From Kribbella sp. NBC_00382 (GTDB lineage Bacteria > Actinomycetota > Actinomycetes > Propionibacteriales > Kribbellaceae): 64,000 nt of DNA. The stretch lies in assembly GCF_036067295.1 (NCBI RefSeq), contig NZ_CP107954.1, positions 4,030,001-4,094,000 of the forward strand. Direction: 5' to 3'. A model generated the notes under the pieces. The model saw only the letters and a list, made by a program, of their open reading frames with translations. It did no database searches and was not told the origin of the DNA. The first letter of the stretch is position 1. Every line of letters begins with the position of its first letter. The translations under genes and the position numbers were made by a program. Of this stretch, positions 1-9,266 are shown one piece after another.

Positions 1-1
1 C

Positions 2-865
2 GCAGTACTGGCTCAGGCGCCTGGATCGGTCTCCGGCCGGTTCAAGCTCACTGAGCAGGGTGAGGCGATCCCTGCTCGCTACGGCAACGCAGCGATCGCC
101 CAGCGGCACATCGAGCAGGTCACTGCAGCCACGCTGCTCGCCTCCACTCCTGGCATCGAGGAGCGGGCGGTCCACGCGGCCGAGCGCTTCTCCGTGGTGG
201 AGAAGACCATGGACGAGGCGTCCCGGACGACGTACCACCGGCTGGTGCGGGCGGAAGGGTTCGCGGAGTGGTTCGGCCGGGTCACTCCGCTGGAGGAGCT
301 CGGGCAGCTGCCGCTGGGCTCCCGGCCGGCCCGTCGTGGTGTGGCCGTGTCCTCGCTGGAGGACCTCCGGGCGATCCCGTGGGTGTTCGCCTGGTCGCAG
401 GCCCGCGTCAACGCTCCGGGCTGGTACGGCCTCGGCTCGGCCCTCTCGGCCGTCGGGGACGTCGCAGTACTGCAGGACGCGAACCAGAACTGGCCGCTCT
501 TCCAGGTGATGCTCGAGAACGCCGAGATGTCCCTGGCGAAGACCGACCGCCGCATCCTCGGCCGCTACCTGGAGCTGGGCGACCGGCCCGACCTGACCAA
601 GCAGATGCTGGACGAGCACGAGCTGACCACCGAGTGGGTGCTCAAGGTGCTCGGCGGCGACAAGCTGCTCAGCGGCCGCCGGGTCCTCGGCCGTGCGGTC
701 GAGCTGCGCAACCCGTACGTCGATGCACTCAGCTACCTCCAGTTGCGGGCTCTCCGCAGCCTGCGGACGGATGAGTCGCTCGACGAGCAGCAGATCGTCC
801 GTACCAGGCGACTACTCCTCCTGACCGTCTCGGGCGTTGCCGCCGGCCTGCAGAACACCGGCTGA
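2..865 (+). CDS. ppc: Phosphoenolpyruvate carboxylase, C-terminal part (cut by window edge)
   Basis: Carboxylates phosphoenolpyruvate to oxaloacetate, feeding the TCA cycle in the cytoplasm. The open frame runs in from the left edge with no start, giving 287 C-terminal residues of a protein normally about 900 long. Diagnostic segments are GRFKLTEQGE with the following tyrosine and AQRHIEQ near the start, then PWVFAWSQARVNAPGWYGLG in the middle, and the family-typical C-terminal end AAGLQNTG. Its TGA overlaps the ATG of birA by one base, so the two are probably co-transcribed. I see no disruption in the visible part. Confidence 0.95.
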   Translation, partial: AVLAQAPGSVSGRFKLTEQGEAIPARYGNAAIAQRHIEQVTAATLLASTPGIEERAVHAAERFSVVEKTMDEASRTTYHRLVRAEGFAEWFGRVTPLEELGQLPLGSRPARRGVAVSSLEDLRAIPWVFAWSQARVNAPGWYGLGSALSAVGDVAVLQDANQNWPLFQVMLENAEMSLAKTDRRILGRYLELGDRPDLTKQMLDEHELTTEWVLKVLGGDKLLSGRRVLGRAVELRNPYVDALSYLQLRALRSLRTDESLDEQQIVRTRRLLLLTVSGVAAGLQNTG

Positions 866-1671
866 TGTTCGGCGATCTGGGAAGGCCGCCCCTCGACGCG
901 AAGTACCTGCAGGGGCGGCTGGTACGACCTGGCTCGCTGTGGAGTCAGGTCGACGTACTGGCCGAGACGGAGTCGACCAATGCCGTCGTGGCCGCTGCTG
1001 CGCGCTCTGGGGCTGCTGAAGGTCTAGTGGTGGCGGCGGAGTACCAATCGTCCGGGCGTGGACGGCTCGGGCGTACGTGGACGACTCCTGCCCGCTCTGC
1101 GTTGCTCATGTCGGCTCTGCTGCGCCCGACGGGCATCCCCGCGCATCGGTGGCCGTGGTTGGGGCTGATGGTGCCGCTGGCGGTTGCGTCCGCGGTACGT
1201 CGGGTGGGGGAGATCCCTGCGCAGGTGAAGTGGCCTAACGACGTACTGGTCGATGACCGGAAGCTCGCGGGCATCCTGCTGGAGCGGATCGACGGACCGG
1301 CCGCCATTGTCGGCATCGGGCTCAACGTCAGTCTCACAGCGGCTGAGCGGCCTACAGACGTGGCTACGTCGCTAGCGCTGGAGGGTGCTGCGACGACTGA
1401 CCGGAGCACTGTGATGACCGCAGTACTGCGGGAGTTGGCTACTCGCTATCAGACCTGGGTGCAGGCTGACGGGGACCCTGAGGTGATCTTGCCGGACTAC
1501 CGCGAGCTGTCTGCCACTTTCGGGCGACAGGTGCGGGTAGAACTGCCCGGAGGGGTATTCATCGAGGGCACTGCTACCGACCTGGATGCGGATGGTCGGC
1601 TGATAGTGCTCACCGCCGACGGCCCTCGTTCCTTGGCCGCCGGCGATGTCACACACCTACGTACTAGCTAG
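865..1671 (+). CDS. birA: Biotin--[acetyl-CoA-carboxylase] ligase
   Basis: Activates biotin to biotinyl-AMP and transfers it to the lysine of biotin carboxyl carrier domains. The 268-residue product carries the ligase motif GRGRLGRTW (about residues 64-72), KWPNDVLV with RKLAGILLE in the catalytic core, GIGLNVS, and a small C-terminal SH3-like domain. It lacks the N-terminal winged helix of bifunctional E. coli BirA, so it should be a ligase only, as is usual in actinobacteria. Start is translationally coupled to ppc. Its 3' end overlaps the convergent small MFS subunit gene by 8 bp. Confidence 0.93.
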   Translation: MFGDLGRPPLDAKYLQGRLVRPGSLWSQVDVLAETESTNAVVAAAARSGAAEGLVVAAEYQSSGRGRLGRTWTTPARSALLMSALLRPTGIPAHRWPWLGLMVPLAVASAVRRVGEIPAQVKWPNDVLVDDRKLAGILLERIDGPAAIVGIGLNVSLTAAERPTDVATSLALEGAATTDRSTVMTAVLRELATRYQTWVQADGDPEVILPDYRELSATFGRQVRVELPGGVFIEGTATDLDADGRLIVLTADGPRSLAAGDVTHLRTS

Positions 1672-1771
1672 TGAACAGCTTTGCTGCGGTGATGAGGGTC
1701 TGGACGATGCCGTAGCCGAGCAGGACGGCTACCAGCGCCCAGGAGATGACGAGCCGGGGAGTCTGGTTCAT
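1664..1771 (-). CDS. MFS transporter small subunit (35 aa)
   Basis: A 35-residue single-span membrane protein beginning MNQTPRLVISWALVAVLLGY. Its ATG overlaps the TGA of the upstream transporter gene by 4 bp, the classic sign of translational coupling. Tiny hydrophobic proteins directly downstream of OFA (oxalate:formate antiporter-like) MFS genes are annotated as MFS transporter small subunits; identity here rests on position, size and the single transmembrane helix. It converges on birA with an 8-bp overlap. Function as a stabilising subunit is inference. Confidence 0.7.
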   Translation of the reverse strand: MNQTPRLVISWALVAVLLGYGIVQTLITAAKLFTS

Positions 1772-3169
1772 TTCGCTGCCTCCGCTGAGGTGGTCTGGCT
1801 GGCCTCGTGGAATCGGTCGGCGACCGGCCGGATCAGCAGATTGGCGATGAAGCCGACCGCCAGCACCCCGACCATGGTGAACAACGCCGGCCGGTAGGCC
1901 GCGGCCGTCAGCGTGCCCGGCTTGCCCTCCCGGTCGAGGAACCCGTTGATGATGAGCGGCCCCGCGACACCCGCCACCGACCATGCGGTCAGTAGCCGGC
2001 CGTGGATCGCGCCGACCTGGTAACCCCCGAAGAGATCCCGCAGGTACGCCGGTACGGTGGCGAACCCGCCGCCGTAGAACGACAGGATGACCGCGGCGAA
2101 CAGTACGAAGAGCGCGGTGCTGTTGTGCCCGACCGTTGCCAGCAGCAAGTAGAAGATGATCCCGACGCCGAGGTACAGCGCGTAGATCGGCTTGCGGCCG
2201 ATGATGTCGGACGTGCTCGACCAGGCGAACCGGCCGGCCATGTTGAAGATCGACAGCAGGCCGACGAACCCGGCGGCCGCGCCGACGGCGACGGTCGACT
2301 TGCCGCCGACATCACCGCGGAAGAAGTCCTGGATCATCGGGCTGGCCTGCTCGAGGATGCCGATGCCGGCCGTGACGTTGCAGAGCAGGACCACCCAGAG
2401 CAGCCAGAACTGCGGCGTCTTGATCGCGTTCGCCGCCGAGACGTTCGCAGTGGTGACGAGGGCTTTCGCCTTCACCTGCGACGGATCGAACCCGTCCGGC
2501 TTCCAGCCCTCGGCGGGCACCCGGATGTTCACCACGCCGAACATCATGATCACGAAGTACCCGATGCCGAGCGTCAGGAACAACGCGACCAGCGCGCTGC
2601 CACCGGCCACCGAGGTGGAGACGTTCGAGTCGTAGCCGTCGTCGTACAGGCTGAGCAGTTGCCGCGACAGCGGGCTGGCCACCAGCGCGCCGCCGCCGAA
2701 GCCCATGATCGCCAGGCCGGTGGCGAGGCCGGGCCGGTCGGGGAACCACTTGATCAGCGTGGAGACCGGGGAGATGTAGCCGATCCCCAGCCCGATCCCG
2801 CCGATGACGCCGTAACCCAGATAGACCAGCCAGAGCTGGCCGGTACCGATGCCCAGGGCCCCTACCAGGAAGCCGGTCGACCAGAAGCAGGCCGAGACGA
2901 ACATCGACTTGCGCGGGCCGTTGCGCTCGACCCAGGTGCCGCCGATCGCGGCGGACAGGCCGAGCATCACGATCGCGATGCTGAAGGTCACCCCGATCGC
3001 GGTCTGGCTGGCGTCGAAGTGCTTGATCATCGACGTCTTGTACACGCTGGTCGCGTACGCCTGGCCGATGCACAGGTGGACGGCCAGCGCGGCCGGCGGG
3101 GATCAGCCAGCGGCTGTAGCCCGGCGGCGCGATCGTGTGCTCACGATCCAGTACGGACAAGATGCCCAT
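1768..3169 (-). pseudogene. OFA-family MFS transporter, interrupted by a 1-bp frameshift
   Basis: A 12-span major facilitator of the oxalate/formate antiporter-like family, expected to move small carboxylates across the membrane. The start region (ATG at 3169, preceded by a GAGGAG ribosome-binding site) encodes MGILSVLDREHTIAPPGYSR, the standard N-terminus of this family. The rest (YKTSMIKHFDASQTAIG onward, about 425 residues) lies in another frame. Removing one base from the run of four G at 3098-3101 restores a continuous frame reading WLIPPAALAVHLCIGQAYA. Either the gene is inactivated or there is a base-call error. Everything after the lesion looks intact, including family segments such as NGPRKSM and the last helices. 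Confidence 0.8.
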
Positions 3170-3315
3170 CACGGCTCCTCAGGTAATGGCCCCCAGCAAA
3201 TACCCCTTGAGCATCCTGGCCGACTGTATCCAGTTTGTGAAGTATCAAATTGTGTAGTGTTCAATCATCGTGTCGCCCGCAGACAAGCGGCCCCTCGAAC
3301 TGTGAGACTGGGGGC

Positions 3316-3936
3316 ATGGCGATCTCGGCGAAGTTGTTGGGTGACGACGAGTACGTCGTCGTCAGCACCCGGACGCACTGGAAGGCACTGATCTTCCCGG
3401 TGTTCCTGCTGCTCGTGGTGGCGGCCGGCGGCGGGTTCCTCGCCGCGGTGGTCCCGGACGGCAACCTGCAGACCCCGGCCCGGATCGCGATCGGCGTGGT
3501 CGGGCTGCTGGTGCTGATCGTGTTCGCCGCCAAGCCGTTCCTGAACTGGTTCTTCTCGACCTACACGCTGACGAACCGGCGGCTGATCACCCGGCACGGC
3601 ATCCTGACCCGGACCGGCCGGGACATCCCGCTGATGCGGATCAACGACGTCTCCTACGAGCACGGCATCATCGACCGCCTGCTCGGCTGCGGCACCCTGC
3701 AGATCGAGTCGGCCGGCGAGCGCGGCCAGGTGGTACTGCCGGACGTCCCGCACGTCGAGCACATGCACCTGCAGATGTCCGACCTGCTCTTCGGCGGCCC
3801 CGAAGGCAAGCCCGGCGACGGCATCCTCGACGACGAGGCCCCGCCGGAGCACCTCCGCCGCCGCGAGCCCCGCGCCACCTCGGACGAGCCGGACAGCGAA
3901 ACCCTCTTCAGCTCGGACGACAACGACCGCCGCTAA
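3316..3936 (+). CDS. PH domain-containing membrane protein (YdbS-like bPH_2)
   Basis: A 206-residue protein with two transmembrane helices (about 25-45 and 55-75) followed by a bacterial PH domain: TLTNRRLITRHGILTRTGRD, then PLMRINDVSYEHGIIDRLLG and LQIESAGERG. The C-tail is acidic and probably disordered. Start is the ATG after GGGGGC. Homologues commonly sit beside birA, gtrA and purK in actinobacteria, as here, but their biochemical role is not established. The SARP gene begins 1 base after its stop, so the two may be transcribed together. Confidence 0.85.
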   Translation: MAISAKLLGDDEYVVVSTRTHWKALIFPVFLLLVVAAGGGFLAAVVPDGNLQTPARIAIGVVGLLVLIVFAAKPFLNWFFSTYTLTNRRLITRHGILTRTGRDIPLMRINDVSYEHGIIDRLLGCGTLQIESAGERGQVVLPDVPHVEHMHLQMSDLLFGGPEGKPGDGILDDEAPPEHLRRREPRATSDEPDSETLFSSDDNDRR

Positions 3937-3937
3937 T

Positions 3938-6868
3938 GTGCTGACTCTGGGGGTGCTGGGCCCGCTTGAGATCGCTGGTGGGGCGAGTCTGCCCCGCCGC
4001 ATGTGCCGGCAGCTGCTCGGTGTGCTCGCGTTGCGGGCCAACACCACGCTCGCCACGGACTGGCTGGTCGACGCGCTGTGGCCGGGCAGCCCGCCCCGCT
4101 CGGCAGAGTCCAACCTCCGCTCGTACCTCGCCGACATCCGCCGGGTGCTGCCCGGCTGGCTGACCTCGGGCCCCAACGGCCTGGTACTCCGGGCAGCCCC
4201 CGACCAGCTCGACGTGCTGGCGTTCTGCCGCGAGATCGACCTCGCTCGCGGACTGTCCGGCGCGGCAGCCGCGGCGTCGTACGGTCGGGCGCTGGCGTAC
4301 TGGCGTGGGCCGGTACTGGATGGCCTCCCGATCCCCGAGGCGGTGCGGATCGAGGCGCAGGTGCTGGAGGACCGTCGCCTCGACGTCACCGAGGACTGGT
4401 GTGCCGCTCGTCTGGAGGCCGGACACGATCCGGACCTGATCAACGAGCTGCAGGCCCTGGTGGAGCGCGCGCCGCTGCGTGAGCGCCGGTGGCAGCTGCT
4501 GATGCTGGCGCAGTACCGGTCTGGCCGGCAGGCAGACGCACTGGCCGGATTCCGCCGCCTGCAAGGGATTCTGGACGATGAGCTCGGGGTGGAGCCGAGC
4601 CCGCAGACGATCGAGCTGCACCGCAGGATCCAACGCGGAGACCCGGAACTGGCGTCGAGATCCACAGTGCCACGGCAACTGCCCAGCACAGGTCCGCACC
4701 TGGTCGGCCGGAAGAGCGCACTCGACGGACTGAGCGACGCCCTGCCGGGGGTAGCTGTCGTCAGTGGGATGGCCGGAGTCGGCAAGACCGCCCTGGCCAT
4801 CCACTGGGCGCGCGCAGCAGCCGCGGAGTACCCAGACGGCTGCCTGTACGTCGATCTGCGCGGGTACGGCCCCGGCCAGCCGGTGGAGCCTGCCGAGGTA
4901 CTGGCTGGCTTCCTGCGCGCATTCGGGGTCACTGACCAGCCCACCGAGGTCACTGAGCTCGCTGCCCGGTATCGCACCGAACTGGGAGGCCGCCGCGTCC
5001 TGGTCGTCCTGGACAACGCTCGGGACGTCAGCCAGGTCAGACCGCTCCTGCCGGGCACTGGCGGCGTACTGGTCACCAGCCGTGATGCGCTGGCCGGGCT
5101 CGTCGCTCGTGATGGAGCAAAGCGGATCGACCTGGATGTGCTGACTCGTGACGACAGCCTGCGCCTACTGCAGTCGATGGCTGCTGGTGTCGTTGAGCAG
5201 GATCCAGCGGCAGCGGACGAGCTTGTGCGCCTTTGCGGCCGGCTACCGCTCGCGCTCTGCATCGTGGCGGAGCTGGTCGTCGCACGATCAGCCGGTTCGC
5301 TACGTGGGCTGGTGACCGGCCTGACCGATGAGCATCTGCGGCTGGATCGCCTGACGGCCGGCGGCGACCAGGCGACCGGAGTACGGTCGGTGTTCTCGTG
5401 GTCGGTGAAGTCGCTGCCTGACGGGCCTGCGAAGGCCTTTGGGTTGCTGGGTGCTCATCCGGCGCGGGATCTCGCGCTGCCCGCGGTGGCTGCCCTGCTC
5501 GATGCCGATCCCTTCGAGACGGCTGACTGGCTGGATGCCTTGCACCGCGCGCATCTGGTGACCGTCGACGGCGATCGCTATGGCATGCATGATCTGCTGC
5601 GCGCGTACGCCCGGGACCTGACCGCGCCTGAGCTGCAGTCCGCGGCGATTGCACGGCTGACCAGTCACTATCTCCGGACCGCGTCGACTGCCATGGACCT
5701 GCTGTATCCGGGGGAGTTCGACGCCAGGCCAAGGGTCGCGGCCGGTCTCGAGACCCGGTTCAGTGGGATCGCAGAGGCTGATGACTGGTTCGCCGCAGAG
5801 ATTCCCGCGCTGGTCGCCGTGGCCGGTCTGGCGGCCGAGTTGACCGGGCCTGATACCGAGACAGACTCGGCCGGGCTGCTGGCGGACATGGTCTGGCGGC
5901 ACATGTTCGTCAAGGGCTTCGGGGCTGAGGCGATGGCCTTGCACGGGTCTGCCCGCAGGGCCGCTCAGGCTCGCCATGACCCGGCTGCCGAGGCCACAGC
6001 GGTGAAGCATCTGGCGTCGACCAACTACCTGAACGGCGACAACCAGCAGGCGCGGCAGCTCTGCGAGGAAGCGCTCGGGTTGTGCCGGCTGGCCGGTGAC
6101 CGGATCGGTGAGGGCGGCAATCTGGTAAACCTCGGCCTGATGTGCTGGATCCTCGGCGATCCACGGGCCGCGCTCGAGTACCAGGTCGCGGCGCTCGCGA
6201 TCCAGCGTGAGCTCGGCAACCGGCTCGCTGAGGGCCACATCCTGCTCAACATCGGGTTGCTCGACTTCGTCCAGGGCCGTACTCGCAAGGCTCGCTCGAT
6301 GTACGAGGCGGCCCTCGTGATCAACCGCGAAGTGGGCGACCCTTACGGCGAGTACCTGACGCTGGACAGCCTCGGATCGGTCCTGCTGAGACTCGGCAGG
6401 TCGCAGGAGGCCCTCGACCGGCACCAGGCGTCAGTGGCGATCTGCCACACCTTGGGCAGTGAACCTGGCCAGTTGAGTGGCCGGCGCGCGCTGGCCGTCG
6501 CCCTGACCAGCCTCGGCCGGTACGACGAAGCGGCCGATCACCTCCGGGTCGTCCTGGAGGTGATGGCCGCGACCGGTCATCGAGAGCTCGCCCGGGCCCT
6601 CAACGATCTCGCCAACCTCGACCGGGCCCGTGGCGACCTGTTGGCGGCCAGCACTCACCATGATGAGGCGGTGGCGCTGGCTCGCCAGGACAGCGACCGG
6701 TATCTCGAGGTCGAGATCCTCAATGACAGTGCTCTCACACTCGATGCCAGAGGCAACCATGAGCGGGCGATGGTATGCCGGGCGACCGTGCAGGAGTTGG
6801 CGGCTGAGATCGGTGCCTACTACGAGCTGGTCCGAGCCACCCGGCAGGGCGTAGTACCGGCTCAGTAG
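3938..6868 (+). CDS. AfsR/SARP-family transcriptional regulator with NB-ARC and TPR domains
   Basis: A 976-residue regulator. Residues 1-90 form an OmpR-type winged helix (starting LTLGVLGPLEIAGG), 95-240 a bacterial transcriptional activation domain ending in DDELGVEPSPQTIELHRRIQ, and about 255-520 an NB-ARC/STAND ATPase with Walker A SGMAGVGKTALA (about 275-286) and Walker B RRVLVVLDNARD (about 350). The C-terminal 350 residues are TPR repeats. Such proteins activate secondary-metabolite or developmental genes when an effector binds the ATPase/TPR part. No biosynthetic cluster is visible nearby, so the target is unknown. GTG start directly after the PH-domain gene. Confidence 0.9.
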   Translation: MLTLGVLGPLEIAGGASLPRRMCRQLLGVLALRANTTLATDWLVDALWPGSPPRSAESNLRSYLADIRRVLPGWLTSGPNGLVLRAAPDQLDVLAFCREIDLARGLSGAAAAASYGRALAYWRGPVLDGLPIPEAVRIEAQVLEDRRLDVTEDWCAARLEAGHDPDLINELQALVERAPLRERRWQLLMLAQYRSGRQADALAGFRRLQGILDDELGVEPSPQTIELHRRIQRGDPELASRSTVPRQLPSTGPHLVGRKSALDGLSDALPGVAVVSGMAGVGKTALAIHWARAAAAEYPDGCLYVDLRGYGPGQPVEPAEVLAGFLRAFGVTDQPTEVTELAARYRTELGGRRVLVVLDNARDVSQVRPLLPGTGGVLVTSRDALAGLVARDGAKRIDLDVLTRDDSLRLLQSMAAGVVEQDPAAADELVRLCGRLPLALCIVAELVVARSAGSLRGLVTGLTDEHLRLDRLTAGGDQATGVRSVFSWSVKSLPDGPAKAFGLLGAHPARDLALPAVAALLDADPFETADWLDALHRAHLVTVDGDRYGMHDLLRAYARDLTAPELQSAAIARLTSHYLRTASTAMDLLYPGEFDARPRVAAGLETRFSGIAEADDWFAAEIPALVAVAGLAAELTGPDTETDSAGLLADMVWRHMFVKGFGAEAMALHGSARRAAQARHDPAAEATAVKHLASTNYLNGDNQQARQLCEEALGLCRLAGDRIGEGGNLVNLGLMCWILGDPRAALEYQVAALAIQRELGNRLAEGHILLNIGLLDFVQGRTRKARSMYEAALVINREVGDPYGEYLTLDSLGSVLLRLGRSQEALDRHQASVAICHTLGSEPGQLSGRRALAVALTSLGRYDEAADHLRVVLEVMAATGHRELARALNDLANLDRARGDLLAASTHHDEAVALARQDSDRYLEVEILNDSALTLDARGNHERAMVCRATVQELAAEIGAYYELVRATRQGVVPAQ

Positions 6869-7194
6869 TTGACCAGGACGATGTTGGTGTCGTAGATCCA
6901 GGTGTTGAGGGGGCACTGGACGTGGGACGTGCCTTCGCCCGGGCCGTAGGCGGCGCTGCCGTTCTGGTGAATGATGTTGCCGTTGGGGCGTTCGCAGTCG
7001 GCGCGCAGGTACCAGTACGACGAGTTGTCGTCGTAGCAGGTCGCTGTCTGCCAGCGCTGCGAGGCGTTGTAGCCGTAGACGCAGTTGCTCTCCACGATGG
7101 CGGCCGATGCCGGCGCCGCGGTCATCGCCACCAGGGCAGAGCCGCCGATCGTGGCAAGCGCCAGGCTGGTACGGAACGTTCGGGTAAGAGACAT
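6862..7194 (-). CDS. Small secreted protein of unknown function
   Basis: A 110-residue exported protein with a twin-charged N-region, hydrophobic core and AXA cleavage site (signal peptide about 1-32, APASA). The mature 78 residues contain four Cys (SNCVYGYN, ATCYDD, ADCERPN, VQCPL), suggesting two disulphides, and many aromatic and Asn residues. I do not recognise the family. It converges on the SARP gene with a 7-bp overlap and has its own upstream region next to the Eis-like gene. Confidence 0.75.
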   Translation of the reverse strand: MSLTRTFRTSLALATIGGSALVAMTAAPASAAIVESNCVYGYNASQRWQTATCYDDNSSYWYLRADCERPNGNIIHQNGSAAYGPGEGTSHVQCPLNTWIYDTNIVLVNY

Positions 7195-7266
7195 GAGACC
7201 TCCAGGAGTCGGCGTTCTTCCTGGAGATGGTTGTTCAGGGGCGCATACGCGGGCGCATACGTCTGG

Positions 7267-8475
7267 TCAGAAGATCTCCAGGCTGACGGGGGCGACCGGC
7301 CAGTTGAAGGCTGCGGTGGCCTGGGTGAGGGCGCCGGGGGTGTGTTCGATGACTCGGCCGGTGGCGGCGAACTCGGCTAGTTGGCGGCCGCCCAGGTAGA
7401 TCGCGCCGAGTTCGGTGGTGGACAGGCTCAGGTCGGCTGGGGCGTCGGTGGGTTCGCAGCGGACCGTCTCGCCTGTGGTCAGGTGGAAGCGGCCGGTGTT
7501 GGCCGGGATGAGGTCGTCGGTTACGTCGAGCACTAGGTCCACGGCTACGGCGTACCGGCGTTGTTCGAGGGCTCGGGGGACGTCGGTGACGCGGACCCAC
7601 AGGGATTCGGTGACCCGCCGGTTGAGGGCGGTGGGGGTGGTGACGAGTTGCTGGAGCGGCTCGTCGACGGCGGCGAAACCGAACTCGAGGGTGCCGGCCA
7701 GGTCGAGCGTGAGCACGTGTTGCCAGAGTGCCTGGTACGCCGCTGGGGTGATCGCGACGAGTTCTTCGAGGTGGACTTCGTTGGCCGGGCCGGTCGCGGT
7801 CCAGTGCATCTTGCCGCGCCAGAGGGCGTACCCGTCGATGGTGCCGCTCTCGTCGCGGTGCACCAGAATCTGGCGGGCGGTCTTGCCGCCGCGCTCGTCA
7901 GGCTTGTCTTCTAGGTGCTGCTGCCATTTGAGGTCCGACCGACCTGACACACCCGGTCGCCGCTCTTGCAGCGCCTGCAGCAGCGGCGCCAACTCCTTGA
8001 TCGCGCCATCGGCCGGCAACTCGCTGATCTCGCCCGGCCGGGTCTTGACGTTCGACGGCCCGACCCGATGCAGATCGATCTCGTACGACATGCCCCACGC
8101 GGCCGCGGCGTACCCGAAACGCCCGTAGATCCCGGACTCGCTGGCCCACAACACGGCAATGGCTTCCGGTACTTCGCGCAGCTGCCGGCTGATCAACTGC
8201 GCCATGATCCCGCGCCGCCGATGCGTCGCCTTCACTCCGACCCCGGTCACATGCGCCGCCGGCACCACGGCTCCCGGTATCGACAGGTCCCGCGTCAACG
8301 CTTGCGTAGTACCGACGATGTCCGGGCCGTCGGTCACCACCAACGTCCGCTCAGGCTCGAACATCCGCCGCCCCAGCTCGGTCGGCGACGAGTCGAACAT
8401 CATCGCCCCCGCGAACAGCACCCGCACCTCGTCATACTCCCCGGCGGCAGCCGCCCGAACGTTGAGCTCATTCAT
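7267..8475 (-). CDS. Eis-like GNAT N-acetyltransferase
   Basis: A 402-residue acetyltransferase of the Eis (enhanced intracellular survival) family, which acetylate amines including aminoglycosides at several positions using acetyl-CoA. Visible features: acetyl-CoA-binding loop VGVKATHRRRGIMAQL (about 80-95), ASESGIYGRFGY with Tyr122 matching the general-acid tyrosine, a second GNAT-like half, a sterol-carrier-like C-terminal domain, and a C-terminal phenylalanine (LEIF), whose carboxylate is the catalytic base in mycobacterial Eis. Length equals the family norm. Natural substrate in this organism is unknown. Confidence 0.88.
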   Translation of the reverse strand: MNELNVRAAAAGEYDEVRVLFAGAMMFDSSPTELGRRMFEPERTLVVTDGPDIVGTTQALTRDLSIPGAVVPAAHVTGVGVKATHRRRGIMAQLISRQLREVPEAIAVLWASESGIYGRFGYAAAAWGMSYEIDLHRVGPSNVKTRPGEISELPADGAIKELAPLLQALQERRPGVSGRSDLKWQQHLEDKPDERGGKTARQILVHRDESGTIDGYALWRGKMHWTATGPANEVHLEELVAITPAAYQALWQHVLTLDLAGTLEFGFAAVDEPLQQLVTTPTALNRRVTESLWVRVTDVPRALEQRRYAVAVDLVLDVTDDLIPANTGRFHLTTGETVRCEPTDAPADLSLSTTELGAIYLGGRQLAEFAATGRVIEHTPGALTQATAAFNWPVAPVSLEIF

Positions 8476-8507
8476 GTCGGCATCCTCACACGCCCCACCG
8501 ACAAACG

Positions 8508-9206
8508 TCAGCAGGCCTCGAGGGCGAAGAAGATGAAGCTGATGAATCGTGCCGGGTGCTTCATGCCCGGCGGGCGTAGTTCGGTCGGGGTGTCCGGGGA
8601 GATCGGGGGCTCGCTGATGGCCGAGATGCGGAAACCTGCCGCCGTGAAGGCTTCGGTCGTCGCCTGGAGCGGGCGGTGCCAGTTCGTGTAGACGACCGTG
8701 CGGCCGGCGTGCTCGGCGTCGAAGGTGAACTCGGCGGTGTCGAAGTAGTTGGCGTCCGGGTTCAGCGCCGTGTAGACGATGGGGTGATGCGTCGACACGA
8801 TCAAGCGTCCGCCGGGCTTCAGGATCCGGCGGAGCTCCGCGAGCGGCTCGGTCCAGTCCTCCAGGTAGTGCAGGACGAGAGAGGCCATCACATCGTCGAA
8901 CGCGGCATCGGCGTACGGGAGCGGCTTGGCCAGATCGGCGACGGTCAGCTCAACGTCCTCGCCCAGCCGCCGGCGGGCCAGCTCGATCATCGCCGCGCTC
9001 AGGTCGAAGCCGGCCACGATCGCGCCCTTGTCCCGCAGTGACTCCAGCAGCGGACCGGAGCCACAGCCGACGTCGAGGACGCAACGGCCGGCCACGTCAC
9101 CGGCCAGGTCCAGCATCGCCGGCCGTTCGTAGTGGCCGTTGAGCAGGTTGACCTCGTTGTCCGCGGAGTACGCCTCAGCGAACTCGTCGAAATCGGTCTT
9201 CGGCAC
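8508..9206 (-). CDS. Class I SAM-dependent methyltransferase
   Basis: A 232-residue cytoplasmic methyltransferase. Motif I is VLDVGCGSGPL (about residue 45), followed by GFDLSAAMIELARRRLG (motif II), LPYADAAFDDVMASLVLHYL (motif IV) and LKPGGRLIVSTHHP. I chose the GTG at 9206 because AAGGAG lies 8 nt upstream, although the frame is open further upstream. The fold is of the UbiE/Methyltransf_11 type; the substrate cannot be read from sequence. It lies 32 bp upstream of the Eis-like gene on the same strand. Confidence 0.85.
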   Translation of the reverse strand: MPKTDFDEFAEAYSADNEVNLLNGHYERPAMLDLAGDVAGRCVLDVGCGSGPLLESLRDKGAIVAGFDLSAAMIELARRRLGEDVELTVADLAKPLPYADAAFDDVMASLVLHYLEDWTEPLAELRRILKPGGRLIVSTHHPIVYTALNPDANYFDTAEFTFDAEHAGRTVVYTNWHRPLQATTEAFTAAGFRISAISEPPISPDTPTELRPPGMKHPARFISFIFFALEAC

Positions 9207-9266
9207 CAAGCGCTCCTTCGGTCGGCGAGCCCGCACCCTATCGGCGCGACCGGTCAACGATCGGGG

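Noticed and set aside
2002..3186. 394-codon plus-strand frame across the MFS transporter
   Set aside because: Shadow of the minus-strand transporter; no domain, biased Arg/Asp/Gly composition.
3265..5262. 665-codon open frame antisense to the PH-domain and SARP genes
   Set aside because: Composition is Arg/Ser/Pro-rich low complexity, typical of the antisense frame of GC-rich genes; both plus-strand genes have clear domains.
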